64,000 nt of DNA from an uncultured Pelagibacteraceae bacterium (lineage in GTDB: Bacteria > Pseudomonadota > Alphaproteobacteria > Pelagibacterales > Pelagibacteraceae). Both the position numbers and the translations under genes were made by a program. Of this stretch, positions 20,899 through 32,832 are shown in pieces; positions within the stretch are counted from its first letter, which is position 1; the number at the start of each line of letters is the position of its first letter. The stretch spans positions 1 through 64,000 of the forward strand of contig CACJSX010000001.1 in assembly GCA_902596185.1 (NCBI GenBank), given 5' to 3'. A model generated the notes under the pieces. That model did not search any database. It was not told the origin of the DNA and saw nothing but the letters and a program-made list of their open reading frames with translations.

Positions 20899-21634
20899 TT
20901 TTTATTTCACAGGTAATTTTTCGAACATTTATAAAAAACCTTCCATAAAATCTGAAGTAACTTCACAAATCATATATGGTGAAAAATTCAAAATTTTAGC
21001 AAAAAATAAAAATTGGATAAAAATTAAAACTTTGTTTGATAACTATAAGGGGTTTATAAAAAATTCAAAATATGTGGAAAAATTTAGTCCTAACTATAAA
21101 GTCAATTCATTAAAAGCAAGAATTTTTAAAAAACCTGGAATTGGAACTAATAGTTGGCTTCCTCTTGCATCCAAATTGTCTGTATTAGAGCAAAATAATA
21201 ATTATGTAAAAATTGAGAAAAACAAATGGATTAAAAAAGCAGATATTAAAAAAGTAAACCATAAAGAAAACAATTTTACAAAAATATTTAAAAAATTTTT
21301 AAATGTAAAATATGTTTGGGGTGGTAAAACATTTCGAGGTATTGATTGCTCAGCCTTATTACAAATATTTTTTTGTTATAATAATTCCTTTTATCCAAGA
21401 GATACAAAAGATCAAATCAAATATACAAAAAAAAATTCAAAAAAAAGACAATTTAAAAAAGGAGATATTATTTTTTGGAAAGGTCATGTTGCTATATGTT
21501 TAAATTCTAAACAACTAATTCATGCTTATGGTCCAGAAAGAAAAGTAATTATTATGCCAATTGTAGAATCAATTAATAGAATTCAAAAAACTGCCCAGCT
21601 GAAAGTAAAAAAAGTATCTAGAATAAAATACTAA
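20888..21634 (+). CDS. NlpC/P60 family cysteine peptidase with N-terminal SH3-like repeats
   Basis: YVWGGKTFRGIDCSALLQ, GDIIFWKGHVAICLNS, LIHAYGP; start GTG 20888 or TTG 20885. Confidence 0.9.
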   Translation: MKNNFYFTGNFSNIYKKPSIKSEVTSQIIYGEKFKILAKNKNWIKIKTLFDNYKGFIKNSKYVEKFSPNYKVNSLKARIFKKPGIGTNSWLPLASKLSVLEQNNNYVKIEKNKWIKKADIKKVNHKENNFTKIFKKFLNVKYVWGGKTFRGIDCSALLQIFFCYNNSFYPRDTKDQIKYTKKNSKKRQFKKGDIIFWKGHVAICLNSKQLIHAYGPERKVIIMPIVESINRIQKTAQLKVKKVSRIKY

Positions 21635-22527
21635 TTTCTTCCAAAGTCAGGCTTATCAATATCTTGTTTCAATTTAATGATTTTTGACCTTACTTTTTTA
21701 GTCTGGATAAGTTTCTTTACAATAGATTTATTATTTTTTGAATTAATATCTTTTTTAAATTGATTTAAATTTTTAATAAATAAATCAATCGCTTTTGAAA
21801 TATTATTTTTATTATTAAAGAAAATATCTCTCCACATAATTTCATTTGATGCTGCAATCCTAGAAAAATCTCTTAGTCCACCAGCACTGTATTTGATTAG
21901 CTCATAATTTTGTTTTTTCTCAAAATCTTGAGCAGATTTCACCAGATTATATGCAATTAAGTGTGGTAAATGACTGGTAATAGAAAAAATTTTGTCATGT
22001 TTTTCAGAGCTCATAAGAACTACTTTTGCTCCAATTTTTTTCCAAAATTTAGTCAGAATATTTATATTATTTTTTTTAATATTTTTTTCTTTAATTATTA
22101 TACACCATCTATCAGTAAACATACTTTCTTTACCATGCTCTGGTCCACTCACCTCTGATCCTGCTATTGGATGACTTTGAATCCAGTGAATTCCTTTCTT
22201 TAAAAATTTTTTTATAATTTTAGAAGTCTCAGTTTTCGAAGAACCAATATCTGTAATCAATGTTTTTGGTGGTATAAACTTATTAATTTTTAAAATAATA
22301 TTTTTGTATTCACTCATTGGTGTACAAAAGATGATTAGATCAGAATTACTCACACCTTCTTTTAATGATTTAACTATTTTTCCAGGTAATTTTAATCTTT
22401 TTATCTTAGCAACATTAGATTTTGATTTTTCGTAAATAAAAATTTTTTTTGCAATTTTTTTTTTACTAATACGCCTTAATAAAGATGAACCTAATAGTCC
22501 ACAGCCAATAATTAAAATATTTTTCAT
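21631..22527 (-). CDS. tyrA: Prephenate/arogenate dehydrogenase
   Basis: NILIIGCGLLGSSLLRRISKK; HPIAGSEVSGPEHGKESMFTDRWCII; SAGGLRDFSRIAASNEIMWRDI. Confidence 0.93.
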   Translation of the reverse strand: MKNILIIGCGLLGSSLLRRISKKKIAKKIFIYEKSKSNVAKIKRLKLPGKIVKSLKEGVSNSDLIIFCTPMSEYKNIILKINKFIPPKTLITDIGSSKTETSKIIKKFLKKGIHWIQSHPIAGSEVSGPEHGKESMFTDRWCIIIKEKNIKKNNINILTKFWKKIGAKVVLMSSEKHDKIFSITSHLPHLIAYNLVKSAQDFEKKQNYELIKYSAGGLRDFSRIAASNEIMWRDIFFNNKNNISKAIDLFIKNLNQFKKDINSKNNKSIVKKLIQTKKVRSKIIKLKQDIDKPDFGRN

Positions 22528-23609
22528 TTTTTCAATACTTGCTTAATAACACTCATAAACTTTAAGTTTTCCTTTTTAGATCCAATAGTTAATCTTAATT
22601 TATTCTTTATATGATAACCATCTTCTGTTAATCTTAAAATAATTCCCTTATTTTTTAGTTTTTCATACAAAAATTTTGCCGAATACCTACATTTTTCAAA
22701 ATTAAGTAACAAAAAATTTGCTGAAACCGAGTTTGAAAAAATATTATATGTCTCAAGAAATTTCTTAATTTTTCTAGAATATAATAAATTATGTCTAATC
22801 GATTTATTTATGAAAGCTTTATCCTTCAGTGACTCAGCGGCAGCTAATTGAGCAATACCATTTACATTGAATGGTGGTTTAATAATATTTAATGCATCAA
22901 CTATTTTTTTAGATCCGTATCCCCAACCTACTCTTAAAGAGGCTAAGCCAAACATTTTTGAAAAAGTTCTAAGAATGAAAACATTTTCTTTGTCTTTAAA
23001 CAAATCTAACCCAGATGAATAATCTTTGTTTTTCATATATTCTGCATAGGCATCATCTATAACTAGTAAAATTTTTTTATTTAATCTTTTTCTTAATTCC
23101 AAAACCTCTTTTTTAGTTAAGTAAGTTCCTGTTGGATTGTTAGGGTTGGCTATAAAGACAATTTTAGTTTTTTTTGTAATTTTTTTTAAAATTTCTTTTA
23201 CTGAAACTTTAAAATTAATTTCTTTTGCAAATACAACTTTTGCACCAACAATTTTTGAATAAATTCTGTACATTAAAAAACTAAACTCGGGTACTACAAC
23301 TTCATCTTTTGGGTTTAAAAACAACTGACATATCATTTGAATCACTTCATCTGAACCTGCTCCACAAATAATTTTCTCAGAATTACATTTATAAGCTTTA
23401 GATATTGTTTTTCTTAAATTTTGAGATTTTCCATCCGGATATTTATCTAAATTTAAATTTTTATTTGATATTATTTTCTTTGCTTTAGGACTCATGCCTA
23501 AAGCAGATTCATTTGCGGAAAGCTTAATTACGTTCTTAAGTTTCTTAACTTTTGATTTACCGGGCTTATAAGCCTCAATATTAAATTTTTTAAAATTTGG
23601 AGTTGTCAT
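22524..23609 (-). CDS. hisC: Histidinol-phosphate/aromatic aminotransferase
   Basis: LSANESALGMSPKA, FIANPNNPTGTYL, RTFSKMFGLASLRVGWGYG. Confidence 0.95.
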   Translation of the reverse strand: MTTPNFKKFNIEAYKPGKSKVKKLKNVIKLSANESALGMSPKAKKIISNKNLNLDKYPDGKSQNLRKTISKAYKCNSEKIICGAGSDEVIQMICQLFLNPKDEVVVPEFSFLMYRIYSKIVGAKVVFAKEINFKVSVKEILKKITKKTKIVFIANPNNPTGTYLTKKEVLELRKRLNKKILLVIDDAYAEYMKNKDYSSGLDLFKDKENVFILRTFSKMFGLASLRVGWGYGSKKIVDALNIIKPPFNVNGIAQLAAAESLKDKAFINKSIRHNLLYSRKIKKFLETYNIFSNSVSANFLLLNFEKCRYSAKFLYEKLKNKGIILRLTEDGYHIKNKLRLTIGSKKENLKFMSVIKQVLKK

Positions 23610-23682
23610 TTTTTTTAATTTATGTGCTCTTTATAGATAAAATTACAAAATTTTATAGAGAATAAGAGGATTTTTTAAAAAA

Positions 23683-23711
23683 TTGACATAATAAATAAGT
23701 TCTAGTAAAAA
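23683..23711 (+). promoter_or_regulatory. Putative sigma-70 promoter for metX
   Basis: Perfect TTGACA at 23683-23688, 17-nt spacer, weak -10 TAAAAA at 23706-23711; predicted TSS near the riboswitch 5' end. Confidence 0.5.
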
Positions 23712-23715
23712 AATT

Positions 23716-23770
23716 ATGCGCTGATTTAACTGAATTGCGAGCGCTTAAAAAAAACCGCTAAAATAGTTTT
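23716..23770 (+). promoter_or_regulatory. SAM-II class riboswitch upstream of metX
   Basis: ATGCGCTGATTTAACTGAATTGCGAGCGCTTAAAAAAAACCGCTAAAATAGTTTT: P1 GCGCT(23718-23722)/AGCGC(23740-23744), conserved GATTT, TTGC and GCTAAAA, pseudoknot AACTG(23728-23732)/TAGTT(23764-23768). Confidence 0.92.
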
Positions 23771-23800
23771 TTTTCTCACAATTCGAAACAGTCTAAAACT

Positions 23801-24916
23801 ATGAATACTGAGAAAAACATAAAAACTTTAATTGTAAAGAAACCACTAAAATTAGACTGTGGAAAGACCATAAAAGATTTTCCGATAGCCTATGAAACTT
23901 ACGGTTCGCTTAATTCAAAAAAAGATAATGCAATATTAGTTTTTCATGCTCTAACAGGAGATCAATTTGTAACTGGGATAAACCCTATGACTAACAAAGA
24001 GGGTTGGTGGAGTTATGCAGTAGGTCCTGATAAGGCTATCGATACAAATAAATATTTTGTAATTTGCTCTAACGTAATTGGTGGGTGTATGGGATCATAC
24101 GGACCAAGTCATAAAGATCCTGATCAAAAAATTTTTGGAACAAATTTTCCAGTTATCACTATTAACGATATGGTGAATGCTCAATATAATTTACTTGATC
24201 ATTTTGGTATTGATAAACTATTTTCTATAACTGGAGGTTCAATGGGAGGTATGCAGGTCCTTCAGTTTATCAGCAACTTTCCTGATAAATCTAAAACAGT
24301 GATACCAATAGCAACCACATCTAGTCATTCAGCACAAAATATTGCTTTTAACGAATTAGGCAGACAAGCCATTACAGCTGATAGTAACTGGAAAGATGGA
24401 AACTATACATCAAACGAAACTAATCCTGGGAAAGGATTGGCAGTAGCTAGAATGGCAGCTCATATTACTTATTTATCTAAAAAAGGTTTGCAGGAAAAAT
24501 TTGGAAGAAAGTTACAAGAAAGAGAAGATCTTAAATTTGGATTTGATGCTGATTTTCAAATAGAAAGTTATTTAAGATATCAAGGGTCAGTTTTTGTAGA
24601 TAGATTTGATGCAAATAGTTATCTGTATATTACTAGAGCTATGGATTATTTTGATTTAGCTAAGCAATTCAATGGTAATCTTTCAGAAGCATTTATAAAT
24701 ACAAATGCGAAATTTTTTATAATTTCATTTACTTCAGATTGGCTTTATCCAACACAAGAAAACAAAGATATTGTGATTGCTTTAAACTCAATAGGAGCTG
24801 ATGTTGGATTTGTAGAAATTGAGTCAGATAAAGGTCACGACTCCTTTTTACTAGACGTTCCTGATTTCTTAAATGCACTTAAAAACTTTTTAGATAAATC
24901 TTACGAAGAAAATTAA
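23801..24916 (+). CDS. metX: Homoserine O-acyltransferase
   Basis: AYETYGSLNSKKDNAILVFHALTGDQF, VIGGCMGSYGP, ITGGSMGGMQVLQF, DKGHDSFLLD. Confidence 0.97.
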   Translation: MNTEKNIKTLIVKKPLKLDCGKTIKDFPIAYETYGSLNSKKDNAILVFHALTGDQFVTGINPMTNKEGWWSYAVGPDKAIDTNKYFVICSNVIGGCMGSYGPSHKDPDQKIFGTNFPVITINDMVNAQYNLLDHFGIDKLFSITGGSMGGMQVLQFISNFPDKSKTVIPIATTSSHSAQNIAFNELGRQAITADSNWKDGNYTSNETNPGKGLAVARMAAHITYLSKKGLQEKFGRKLQEREDLKFGFDADFQIESYLRYQGSVFVDRFDANSYLYITRAMDYFDLAKQFNGNLSEAFINTNAKFFIISFTSDWLYPTQENKDIVIALNSIGADVGFVEIESDKGHDSFLLDVPDFLNALKNFLDKSYEEN

Positions 24917-24918
24917 TT

Positions 24919-25515
24919 ATGAAAAACGAATTTCAGGTAATAGCAGATTTAATTGAAAAAGATAAGAAAGTCTTAGATGTAGGTTGTGCTGATGGAACTT
25001 TGATGAAATTTTTAAAGGATAATAAAAACATAAATATAAGAGGATTAGAGATTTCAAAAGAAAAAGTACAAGAATGTATTGCAAAAGGCTTAACTGTAAT
25101 TGAAGGAAATGCTGAAAAGGATTTAAAGCAATTTCCAGACAAATCATTTGATTATGTTGTTTTAAGTCAAACCCTTCAAGCTTTTCTTAATCCTGAATTA
25201 GTTTTAGATGAACTTTTAAGAGTTGGAAAAAAAGCAATAGTTACAATTCCTAATTTTGGATACTGGAAAGTTCGATTTCATTTACTATTAAAAGGTACAA
25301 TGCCGATTACAAAAACATTACCAGATGAATGGTATAACACACCAAATTTACATATGTGCACAATCAAAGATTTTTTTCACTTTGTAAAATCAAAAGATAT
25401 TAAAATTTTTAAATCACTCGCTTTAAATAATCTTAATTCATCAGTAATAAATAAGAGTAATTTAGGAGTTAAAAATTTGTTTGCAGACCTAGGTATATTT
25501 TTGATAGAAAAATAA
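24919..25515 (+). CDS. metW: MetW methionine biosynthesis protein
   Basis: LDVGCADGTLMKFL, DYVVLSQTLQAF, LPDEWYNTPNLHMCTIKDF; adjacent to metX. Confidence 0.95.
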   Translation: MKNEFQVIADLIEKDKKVLDVGCADGTLMKFLKDNKNINIRGLEISKEKVQECIAKGLTVIEGNAEKDLKQFPDKSFDYVVLSQTLQAFLNPELVLDELLRVGKKAIVTIPNFGYWKVRFHLLLKGTMPITKTLPDEWYNTPNLHMCTIKDFFHFVKSKDIKIFKSLALNNLNSSVINKSNLGVKNLFADLGIFLIEK

Positions 25516-25516
25516 A

Positions 25517-26236
25517 ATGCGTATTGAAATTATACCCTGTCTTCAAGATAACTATAGCTATTTAATAATTGACGAAAGTAAAAATTTTGCGTGTGTTGTA
25601 GATCCTAGTGAGTCTCAACCAATAATAAGTTTCCTAGGAAATAAAAATATAAAATTAAAATATATTCTTAATACTCATCATCATCATGATCACATCGGAG
25701 GAAATCAAGAATTAAAAAAAAAATATGGGTCAATTGTTGCGGGTTTTAAAGGGGACTCGGAACGAATACCAGGGATAGACATATTGTTAGAAGATAATCA
25801 AATATGGAAAGCAGAAAACTTTGAAGCAAAAATTATGCATATACCTGGACATACTTCAGGACATATTTGTTTTAATTTTTTTAAAGAAAAATTAATTTTT
25901 ACTGGAGATACACTTTTCTCACTTGGTTGTGGAAGAATATTTGAAGGCTCTTATGAAGAAATGTTTGAATCTTTGAACAAAATTAAATTATTACCAAAAG
26001 AAACAAAAATTTATTGTGGTCATGAATACACGCTTAATAATGCAAAATTTTGTAAAAAATATGATTCTGAGAACAAAGATTTACAAAAAAAAATAAAAAA
26101 AATAGAAAAATTAAGAGAAAATGGAATTCCTACCATACCCTCAACTTTAAAAGAGGAGTTGGATTGTAATATATTTTTAAGAGCAAAAGATGTAAAAACC
26201 TTTTCAAAATTAAGAGATTTTAAGGATAATTTCTAA
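25517..26236 (+). CDS. gloB: Hydroxyacylglutathione hydrolase (glyoxalase II)
   Basis: LNTHHHHDHIGGNQ, HIPGHTSGHICF, FTGDTLFSLGCGRIFEG, CGHEYTLNNAKF. Confidence 0.96.
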   Translation: MRIEIIPCLQDNYSYLIIDESKNFACVVDPSESQPIISFLGNKNIKLKYILNTHHHHDHIGGNQELKKKYGSIVAGFKGDSERIPGIDILLEDNQIWKAENFEAKIMHIPGHTSGHICFNFFKEKLIFTGDTLFSLGCGRIFEGSYEEMFESLNKIKLLPKETKIYCGHEYTLNNAKFCKKYDSENKDLQKKIKKIEKLRENGIPTIPSTLKEELDCNIFLRAKDVKTFSKLRDFKDNF

Positions 26237-26246
26237 TTAATTCGAC

Positions 26247-26274
26247 TTGACTAAAGGCTGACTACAACTATATT
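26247..26274 (+). promoter_or_regulatory. Putative sigma-70 promoter of the rplU-rpmA-obgE operon
   Basis: TTGACT (26247-26252), 16-nt spacer, TATATT (26269-26274) in the short gap before rplU. Confidence 0.5.
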
Positions 26275-26300
26275 GCGTTAACTTTAAATTAAATCATAGT

Positions 26301-26699
26301 ATGTCATACGCAGTAATAAAAACAGGTGGAAAACAGTATAAAGTAAAATCTGGAGAAATTCTAAAGATTGAAAAACTTCCAGATTCTAAACCTGAAACCA
26401 AAATAGAGTTTAATGAAATTTTGGCATACGGTGATGACAAATCAATTGAAATTGGAACTCCAAATGTTGAGGGTGCAAGAGTAGAGGCCGATTTAATTAA
26501 AAATAGCAAAAATAGAACTATTTTAATTTTTAAAAAAAGAAGAAGACAAAATTCAAGAAGAAAAAATGGGCATAGACAAGAATATTCTATGATAAGAATT
26601 AACAAAATTTTTTCAAAAGATGGTAAAGTGTTATCAGAAGCTGAAAAAATTTCTAAAACTTCAAAAAAAGAAGAAGTCAAGAAAGCAGTAAACAAATAG
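26301..26699 (+). CDS. rplU: 50S ribosomal protein L21
   Basis: MSYAVIKTGGKQYKVKSGEILKIEKL; KKRRRQNSRRKNGHRQEYSMIRI. Confidence 0.97.
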   Translation: MSYAVIKTGGKQYKVKSGEILKIEKLPDSKPETKIEFNEILAYGDDKSIEIGTPNVEGARVEADLIKNSKNRTILIFKKRRRQNSRRKNGHRQEYSMIRINKIFSKDGKVLSEAEKISKTSKKEEVKKAVNK

Positions 26700-26713
26700 T
26701 TATTAGGTAAATT

Positions 26714-26968
26714 ATGGCAACAAAAAAAGCAGGTGGATCATCACGAAACGGACGAGATAGTGCCGGTAGAAGACTTGGTGTAAAAAAGTATGGTGGTGAA
26801 ACAGTAATTCCTGGAAACATAATTGTTAGACAAAGAGGAACTAAGATTTTTCCGGGTGAAAATGTTGGTATGGGTAAAGATCATTCAATATTTTCAGTTG
26901 TTAAAGGGAAAGTTGTCTTCAAAAAATCTAAATCAGATAGAACTTTCGTTTCTGTAAAGCCCAATTAA
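26714..26968 (+). CDS. rpmA: 50S ribosomal protein L27
   Basis: [44 protein letters not shown]. Confidence 0.98.
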   Translation: MATKKAGGSSRNGRDSAGRRLGVKKYGGETVIPGNIIVRQRGTKIFPGENVGMGKDHSIFSVVKGKVVFKKSKSDRTFVSVKPN

Positions 26969-26984
26969 TAGTACAACCAATTAA

Positions 26985-29079
<2,095 letters not shown>

Positions 29080-30330
29080 ATGTTTAAATATATGAATTTA
29101 ATTGGAATAAAAGCTCGAAAAGCTAGTGAATATAAAATCACAACTGAAGTAAAAAATAAAGTCTTAAATGATTACGCAAAATTAATTAAGAAAGAAAAAA
29201 AATTTATTATTAATCAAAATTCAAAAGATATTAATTACGCAAGAAAAAAAGGGTTTAAAGAGAACTTAATCAAAAGACTTCAATTAAATGAAAATAAATT
29301 AAATGGAATTATAAATTCTATTTTAAAAATATCTAAATTAAGGGACCCTATAGACAACACTTTGGACAAATGGAAAAGACCAAATGGTTTGAATATAAAA
29401 AGAGTATCAATACCAATTGGAGTTATTGGTGTTATTTATGAAAGTAGACCAAATGTAACTTCAGATGTTGCTAGTCTTTGTTTTAAATCTGGAAATGTAG
29501 TGATTTTGAAAGGGGGCTCTGAGGCCATAAATTCAAATAAAGCTTTAGCTAAGTTGTTTAGAAAAGCACTTAAAAAAAATAAAGTTGATAAAAACTTTAT
29601 ACAATTTATCGATTCAAAACAAAGAAGGCTTGTGGATATCATGCTTTCTAAAATGAAAAAATATATCGATGTCATCATACCTCGTGGTGGAAAAAATTTA
29701 GTTAAAAAAGTTTTAGAATTATCCAAAGTACCAATAATTGGCCACTTAGAGGGGCTTTGTCATACTTATATAGATAAAGATGCTGAATTAAAAATGGCTA
29801 AGGAAATTGTCTATAACGCTAAATTAAGAAATACAAGTATTTGTGGTGCGACTGAAACTATTCTTATTCATAAAAATATAGTCAAAAAATTTAGTAATCC
29901 TATTTTGCAGGCACTTGAAAATAGTGGTTGTAAAATAATTGGCGATAAGATTTTAAAGAGTTATTACAAAGGTCAAGTATATCCTGCAAAAGAAAAAGAT
30001 TGGTCAACTGAATATTTAGCATCAATTGTATCTGTTAAAGTTGTTAAAAATTCTGAAGAGGCAATTAAGCATATTAATAGATACGGAACTATGCACACTG
30101 ACTCCATCATTACAAAAAATATAAAAACAGCAAAATATTTCTTAAAAAATGTTAAAAGCTCAATTGCAATGCATAATACCTCAACTCAATTTGCTGATGG
30201 GGGTGAATTTGGATTTGGTGGTGAAGTTGGAATTTCTACTAATACACTACCACCAAGAGGTCCTGTAGGTTTAAATCAATTGATTTCATATAAATATGAA
30301 ATCACTAGTAATGGTAAAATAAGAAATTAA
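29080..30330 (+). CDS. proA: Gamma-glutamyl phosphate reductase
   Basis: IGVIYESRPNVTSDVASLC, GGSEAINSN, HLEGLCHTYID, NTSTQFADGGEFGFGGEVGISTN. Confidence 0.98.
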   Translation: MFKYMNLIGIKARKASEYKITTEVKNKVLNDYAKLIKKEKKFIINQNSKDINYARKKGFKENLIKRLQLNENKLNGIINSILKISKLRDPIDNTLDKWKRPNGLNIKRVSIPIGVIGVIYESRPNVTSDVASLCFKSGNVVILKGGSEAINSNKALAKLFRKALKKNKVDKNFIQFIDSKQRRLVDIMLSKMKKYIDVIIPRGGKNLVKKVLELSKVPIIGHLEGLCHTYIDKDAELKMAKEIVYNAKLRNTSICGATETILIHKNIVKKFSNPILQALENSGCKIIGDKILKSYYKGQVYPAKEKDWSTEYLASIVSVKVVKNSEEAIKHINRYGTMHTDSIITKNIKTAKYFLKNVKSSIAMHNTSTQFADGGEFGFGGEVGISTNTLPPRGPVGLNQLISYKYEITSNGKIRN

Positions 30331-30331
30331 A

Positions 30332-30853
30332 TTGAATAATACAAAAATAAAAATTGGTGTATTGGGTGGGTCGTTTGATCCTGCTCACAAAGGACATTTG
30401 GCAATTTCGAAAGAAGCAAAAAAAAGATTTAAACTCAAAAAAGTTATTTGGGCAATTACAAAAAAAAATCCATTTAAAATAGAGAGCAAAATATCTGTAG
30501 CTGACAGAATTAAATATTGTAAAAAAATTATTGGTACAAACTCATTTATTAAGGTTAAATTTTATGAAAAAATTATTAAATCAAATAAAACTATAAATTT
30601 AATCAATCATTTAAAAAAAGATAAAAACATTAAAATTTATTTTTTAATGGGTGCTGACAACCTTGTTAATTTTCATAAATGGCATAAATCTAAATTAATT
30701 TCACAAAAATGTAATATTCTAGTTTTTGACAGACATGGGTATAAAAAAAATTCTTTAAAATCAAAGACATTTAAGCAACTTAGTAAGGCCAATCTAGAGT
30801 TTATTGAGTTTAATAAAGTCAACATTTCATCTTCTCAATTAAGAAAAATTTGA
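30332..30853 (+). CDS. nadD: Nicotinate-nucleotide adenylyltransferase
   Basis: IGVLGGSFDPAHKGHLAISKEA; LMGADNLVNFHKWH; ISSSQLRK. Confidence 0.95.
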   Translation: MNNTKIKIGVLGGSFDPAHKGHLAISKEAKKRFKLKKVIWAITKKNPFKIESKISVADRIKYCKKIIGTNSFIKVKFYEKIIKSNKTINLINHLKKDKNIKIYFLMGADNLVNFHKWHKSKLISQKCNILVFDRHGYKKNSLKSKTFKQLSKANLEFIEFNKVNISSSQLRKI

Positions 30854-30870
30854 TAATCTAAAATCAATCA

Positions 30871-31221
30871 ATGGACAAAATTTCAGACTTAAAAGAAATT
30901 GTAATCAACACACTAGATCTCAATAAAGCTCAAGACATTGTAACTATTGATCTTAAAGACAAAAGTTCTATGGCTGATTACATGATCATAGCAAGTGGAA
31001 CCTCATCTAGACATATCCAATCTTTATCAGAACAAGTTTTAGAAAAACTTAAAAATAACGGAGTAAAAGATTCTAAAATTGAAGGTAAAGAAAGTACAGA
31101 ATGGAAACTTGTTGATGGAATTGACTTGATTGTTCATATTTTTCATCCAGAAAAAAGAAAGTTTTATGAATTAGAGAAAATTTGGTCAGAGCTAATTCCA
31201 AAAGAAAAAGTGATGATATGA
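30871..31221 (+). CDS. rsfS: Ribosomal silencing factor RsfS
   Basis: DIVTIDLKDKSSMADYMIIASGTSSRHIQSL; WKLVDGIDLIVHIFHPEKRKFYELEKIW. Confidence 0.96.
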   Translation: MDKISDLKEIVINTLDLNKAQDIVTIDLKDKSSMADYMIIASGTSSRHIQSLSEQVLEKLKNNGVKDSKIEGKESTEWKLVDGIDLIVHIFHPEKRKFYELEKIWSELIPKEKVMI

Positions 31222-32357
31222 AAAAAATTAAATTTTTATTATTAATTTTTTTCTCCATTTTTTGCTTAAATAAAACAGTTATTTCAGCTGAAATTGATAT
31301 TTATAAAAAAATTGATCTTTTTGGTGAGGTTCTAGAAAAAATTAATAAAGAATATGTTGATGAGATCGATCAGTCTGAAAGCATGGATTCTGCGATTAAT
31401 GGTCTTTTACAATCACTCGATCCATATTCAGCATATATGCCTCCTAAAATTTTTGAAGAAATGCAAACTGAGACTAGTGGAGAGTTTGGAGGGCTTGGAA
31501 TAGAAGTAAGTATGGAAGCTGGTGTGGTGAAGGTTATTTCTCCTATAGACGATACTCCAGCATCTAGAGCTGGATTAAAAGCTGGAGACTACATTGTAAA
31601 AATTGACAATATTCAAGTTCAAGGAAAGTCGTTAAGCGAAGCTGTTGATATTATGAGAGGTCCAGTAGGAACTTCCATTGAGCTTATTGTGAGAAGAAGG
31701 GGTGTTAAAAAAGCATTAACATTTAATATCGTAAGAGAGGTTATTCAGGTGCAATCAGTCAAATCTGAAATTATAGATGAAAATATTGGCTACATAAGAC
31801 TCACATCATTTAATGACAATAGTAGTGATCAAATTAAAAAACAAATAAATGAGTTAAAAAAAAATAAAAAGTTAAATTCATTTATTCTAGATCTAAGAAA
31901 CAATCCTGGTGGACTTTTATCTCAAGCAATTAAAATCTCTGATTTTTTTCTAGAGAATGGTGAAATAGTTTCAACAAAAAGCAGAAAAAAATCTGAAAAT
32001 AGAAAGTGGTTTGCGCGAAAAGGTGATATTACAGATGGAAAGACTTTGTTAGTTTTAATTAATTATGGATCAGCGTCAGCATCCGAAATAGTAGCTGGAG
32101 CTTTAAAGGATCATAAGAGAGCTATTATTGTTGGTGAAAATAGCTTTGGAAAAGGCTCAGTTCAATCAATAATTCCTCTTAGAAATCGTGGTGCAATACG
32201 TCTTACTGTATCAAAATATTATTTACCTTCAGGAAAATCTATTTCTGAAGTAGGTGTTAGACCTGATATCGAAGTTAATGAAGAAGGTGATGATTTTAGA
32301 ATAAAAACTGATACCGATAATCAGCTAAATTACGCTATTAAATTACTCAACGGATAA
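31218..32357 (+). CDS. ctpA: Carboxyl-terminal processing protease, S41 family with PDZ
   Basis: Signal peptide MKKIKFLLLIFFSIFCLNKTVISA, PDZ GGLGIEVS, GSASASEIVAGALKDH; start ATG 31218 (ATGA overlap with rsfS). Confidence 0.95.
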   Translation: MKKIKFLLLIFFSIFCLNKTVISAEIDIYKKIDLFGEVLEKINKEYVDEIDQSESMDSAINGLLQSLDPYSAYMPPKIFEEMQTETSGEFGGLGIEVSMEAGVVKVISPIDDTPASRAGLKAGDYIVKIDNIQVQGKSLSEAVDIMRGPVGTSIELIVRRRGVKKALTFNIVREVIQVQSVKSEIIDENIGYIRLTSFNDNSSDQIKKQINELKKNKKLNSFILDLRNNPGGLLSQAIKISDFFLENGEIVSTKSRKKSENRKWFARKGDITDGKTLLVLINYGSASASEIVAGALKDHKRAIIVGENSFGKGSVQSIIPLRNRGAIRLTVSKYYLPSGKSISEVGVRPDIEVNEEGDDFRIKTDTDNQLNYAIKLLNG

Positions 32358-32358
32358 T

Positions 32359-32832
32359 ATGAAAAAAAATTTTAAAGATTTACCACTAAGAAGTGGAGTC
32401 GGAATAGTGTTATTGAATAACCAAAATAAAGTATTCGTGGCAAAAAGAATAGATAATCCTAAAAATTTCTGGCAAATGCCTCAGGGTGGTGTCGATGAGG
32501 GAGAGGATAATTTAAAAGCTGCATTTAGAGAACTAGAGGAAGAAACAAGTATCAAAAGTGTAGAACTTATAAAAGAATTAGATGGTACATTAACCTATGA
32601 TTTACCTGATAGATTGCTAGGTATTATTTGGAAAGGTAAATACAAAGGTCAGAAACAAAAATGGTTTTTAATGCGATTTATTGGCAATGATAATGAAATA
32701 AATATTAATACATCTAATCCAGAGTTTTTGGATTGGAAGTGGATTGATATAGATTTAATTACCGATGTTGTGGTTGATTTTAAACATCATGTTTACAAAG
32801 AACTTAAAGAAAAAGTAAAAAAATTAATTTAG
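32359..32832 (+). CDS. rppH: RNA pyrophosphohydrolase (Nudix)
   Basis: LPLRSGVGIVLLNNQNKVFVAKR, WQMPQGGVDEGEDNLKAAFRELEEETSI. Confidence 0.95.
   Translation: MKKNFKDLPLRSGVGIVLLNNQNKVFVAKRIDNPKNFWQMPQGGVDEGEDNLKAAFRELEEETSIKSVELIKELDGTLTYDLPDRLLGIIWKGKYKGQKQKWFLMRFIGNDNEININTSNPEFLDWKWIDIDLITDVVVDFKHHVYKELKEKVKKLI

Noticed and set aside
23610-23682. Possible second regulatory RNA between hisC and the metX promoter
   Set aside because: Only A/T-rich sequence with no convincing stem or conserved motif by eye.
26294-26695. 133-aa minus-strand ORF opposite rplU
   Set aside because: Mirror of L21, which is unambiguous.
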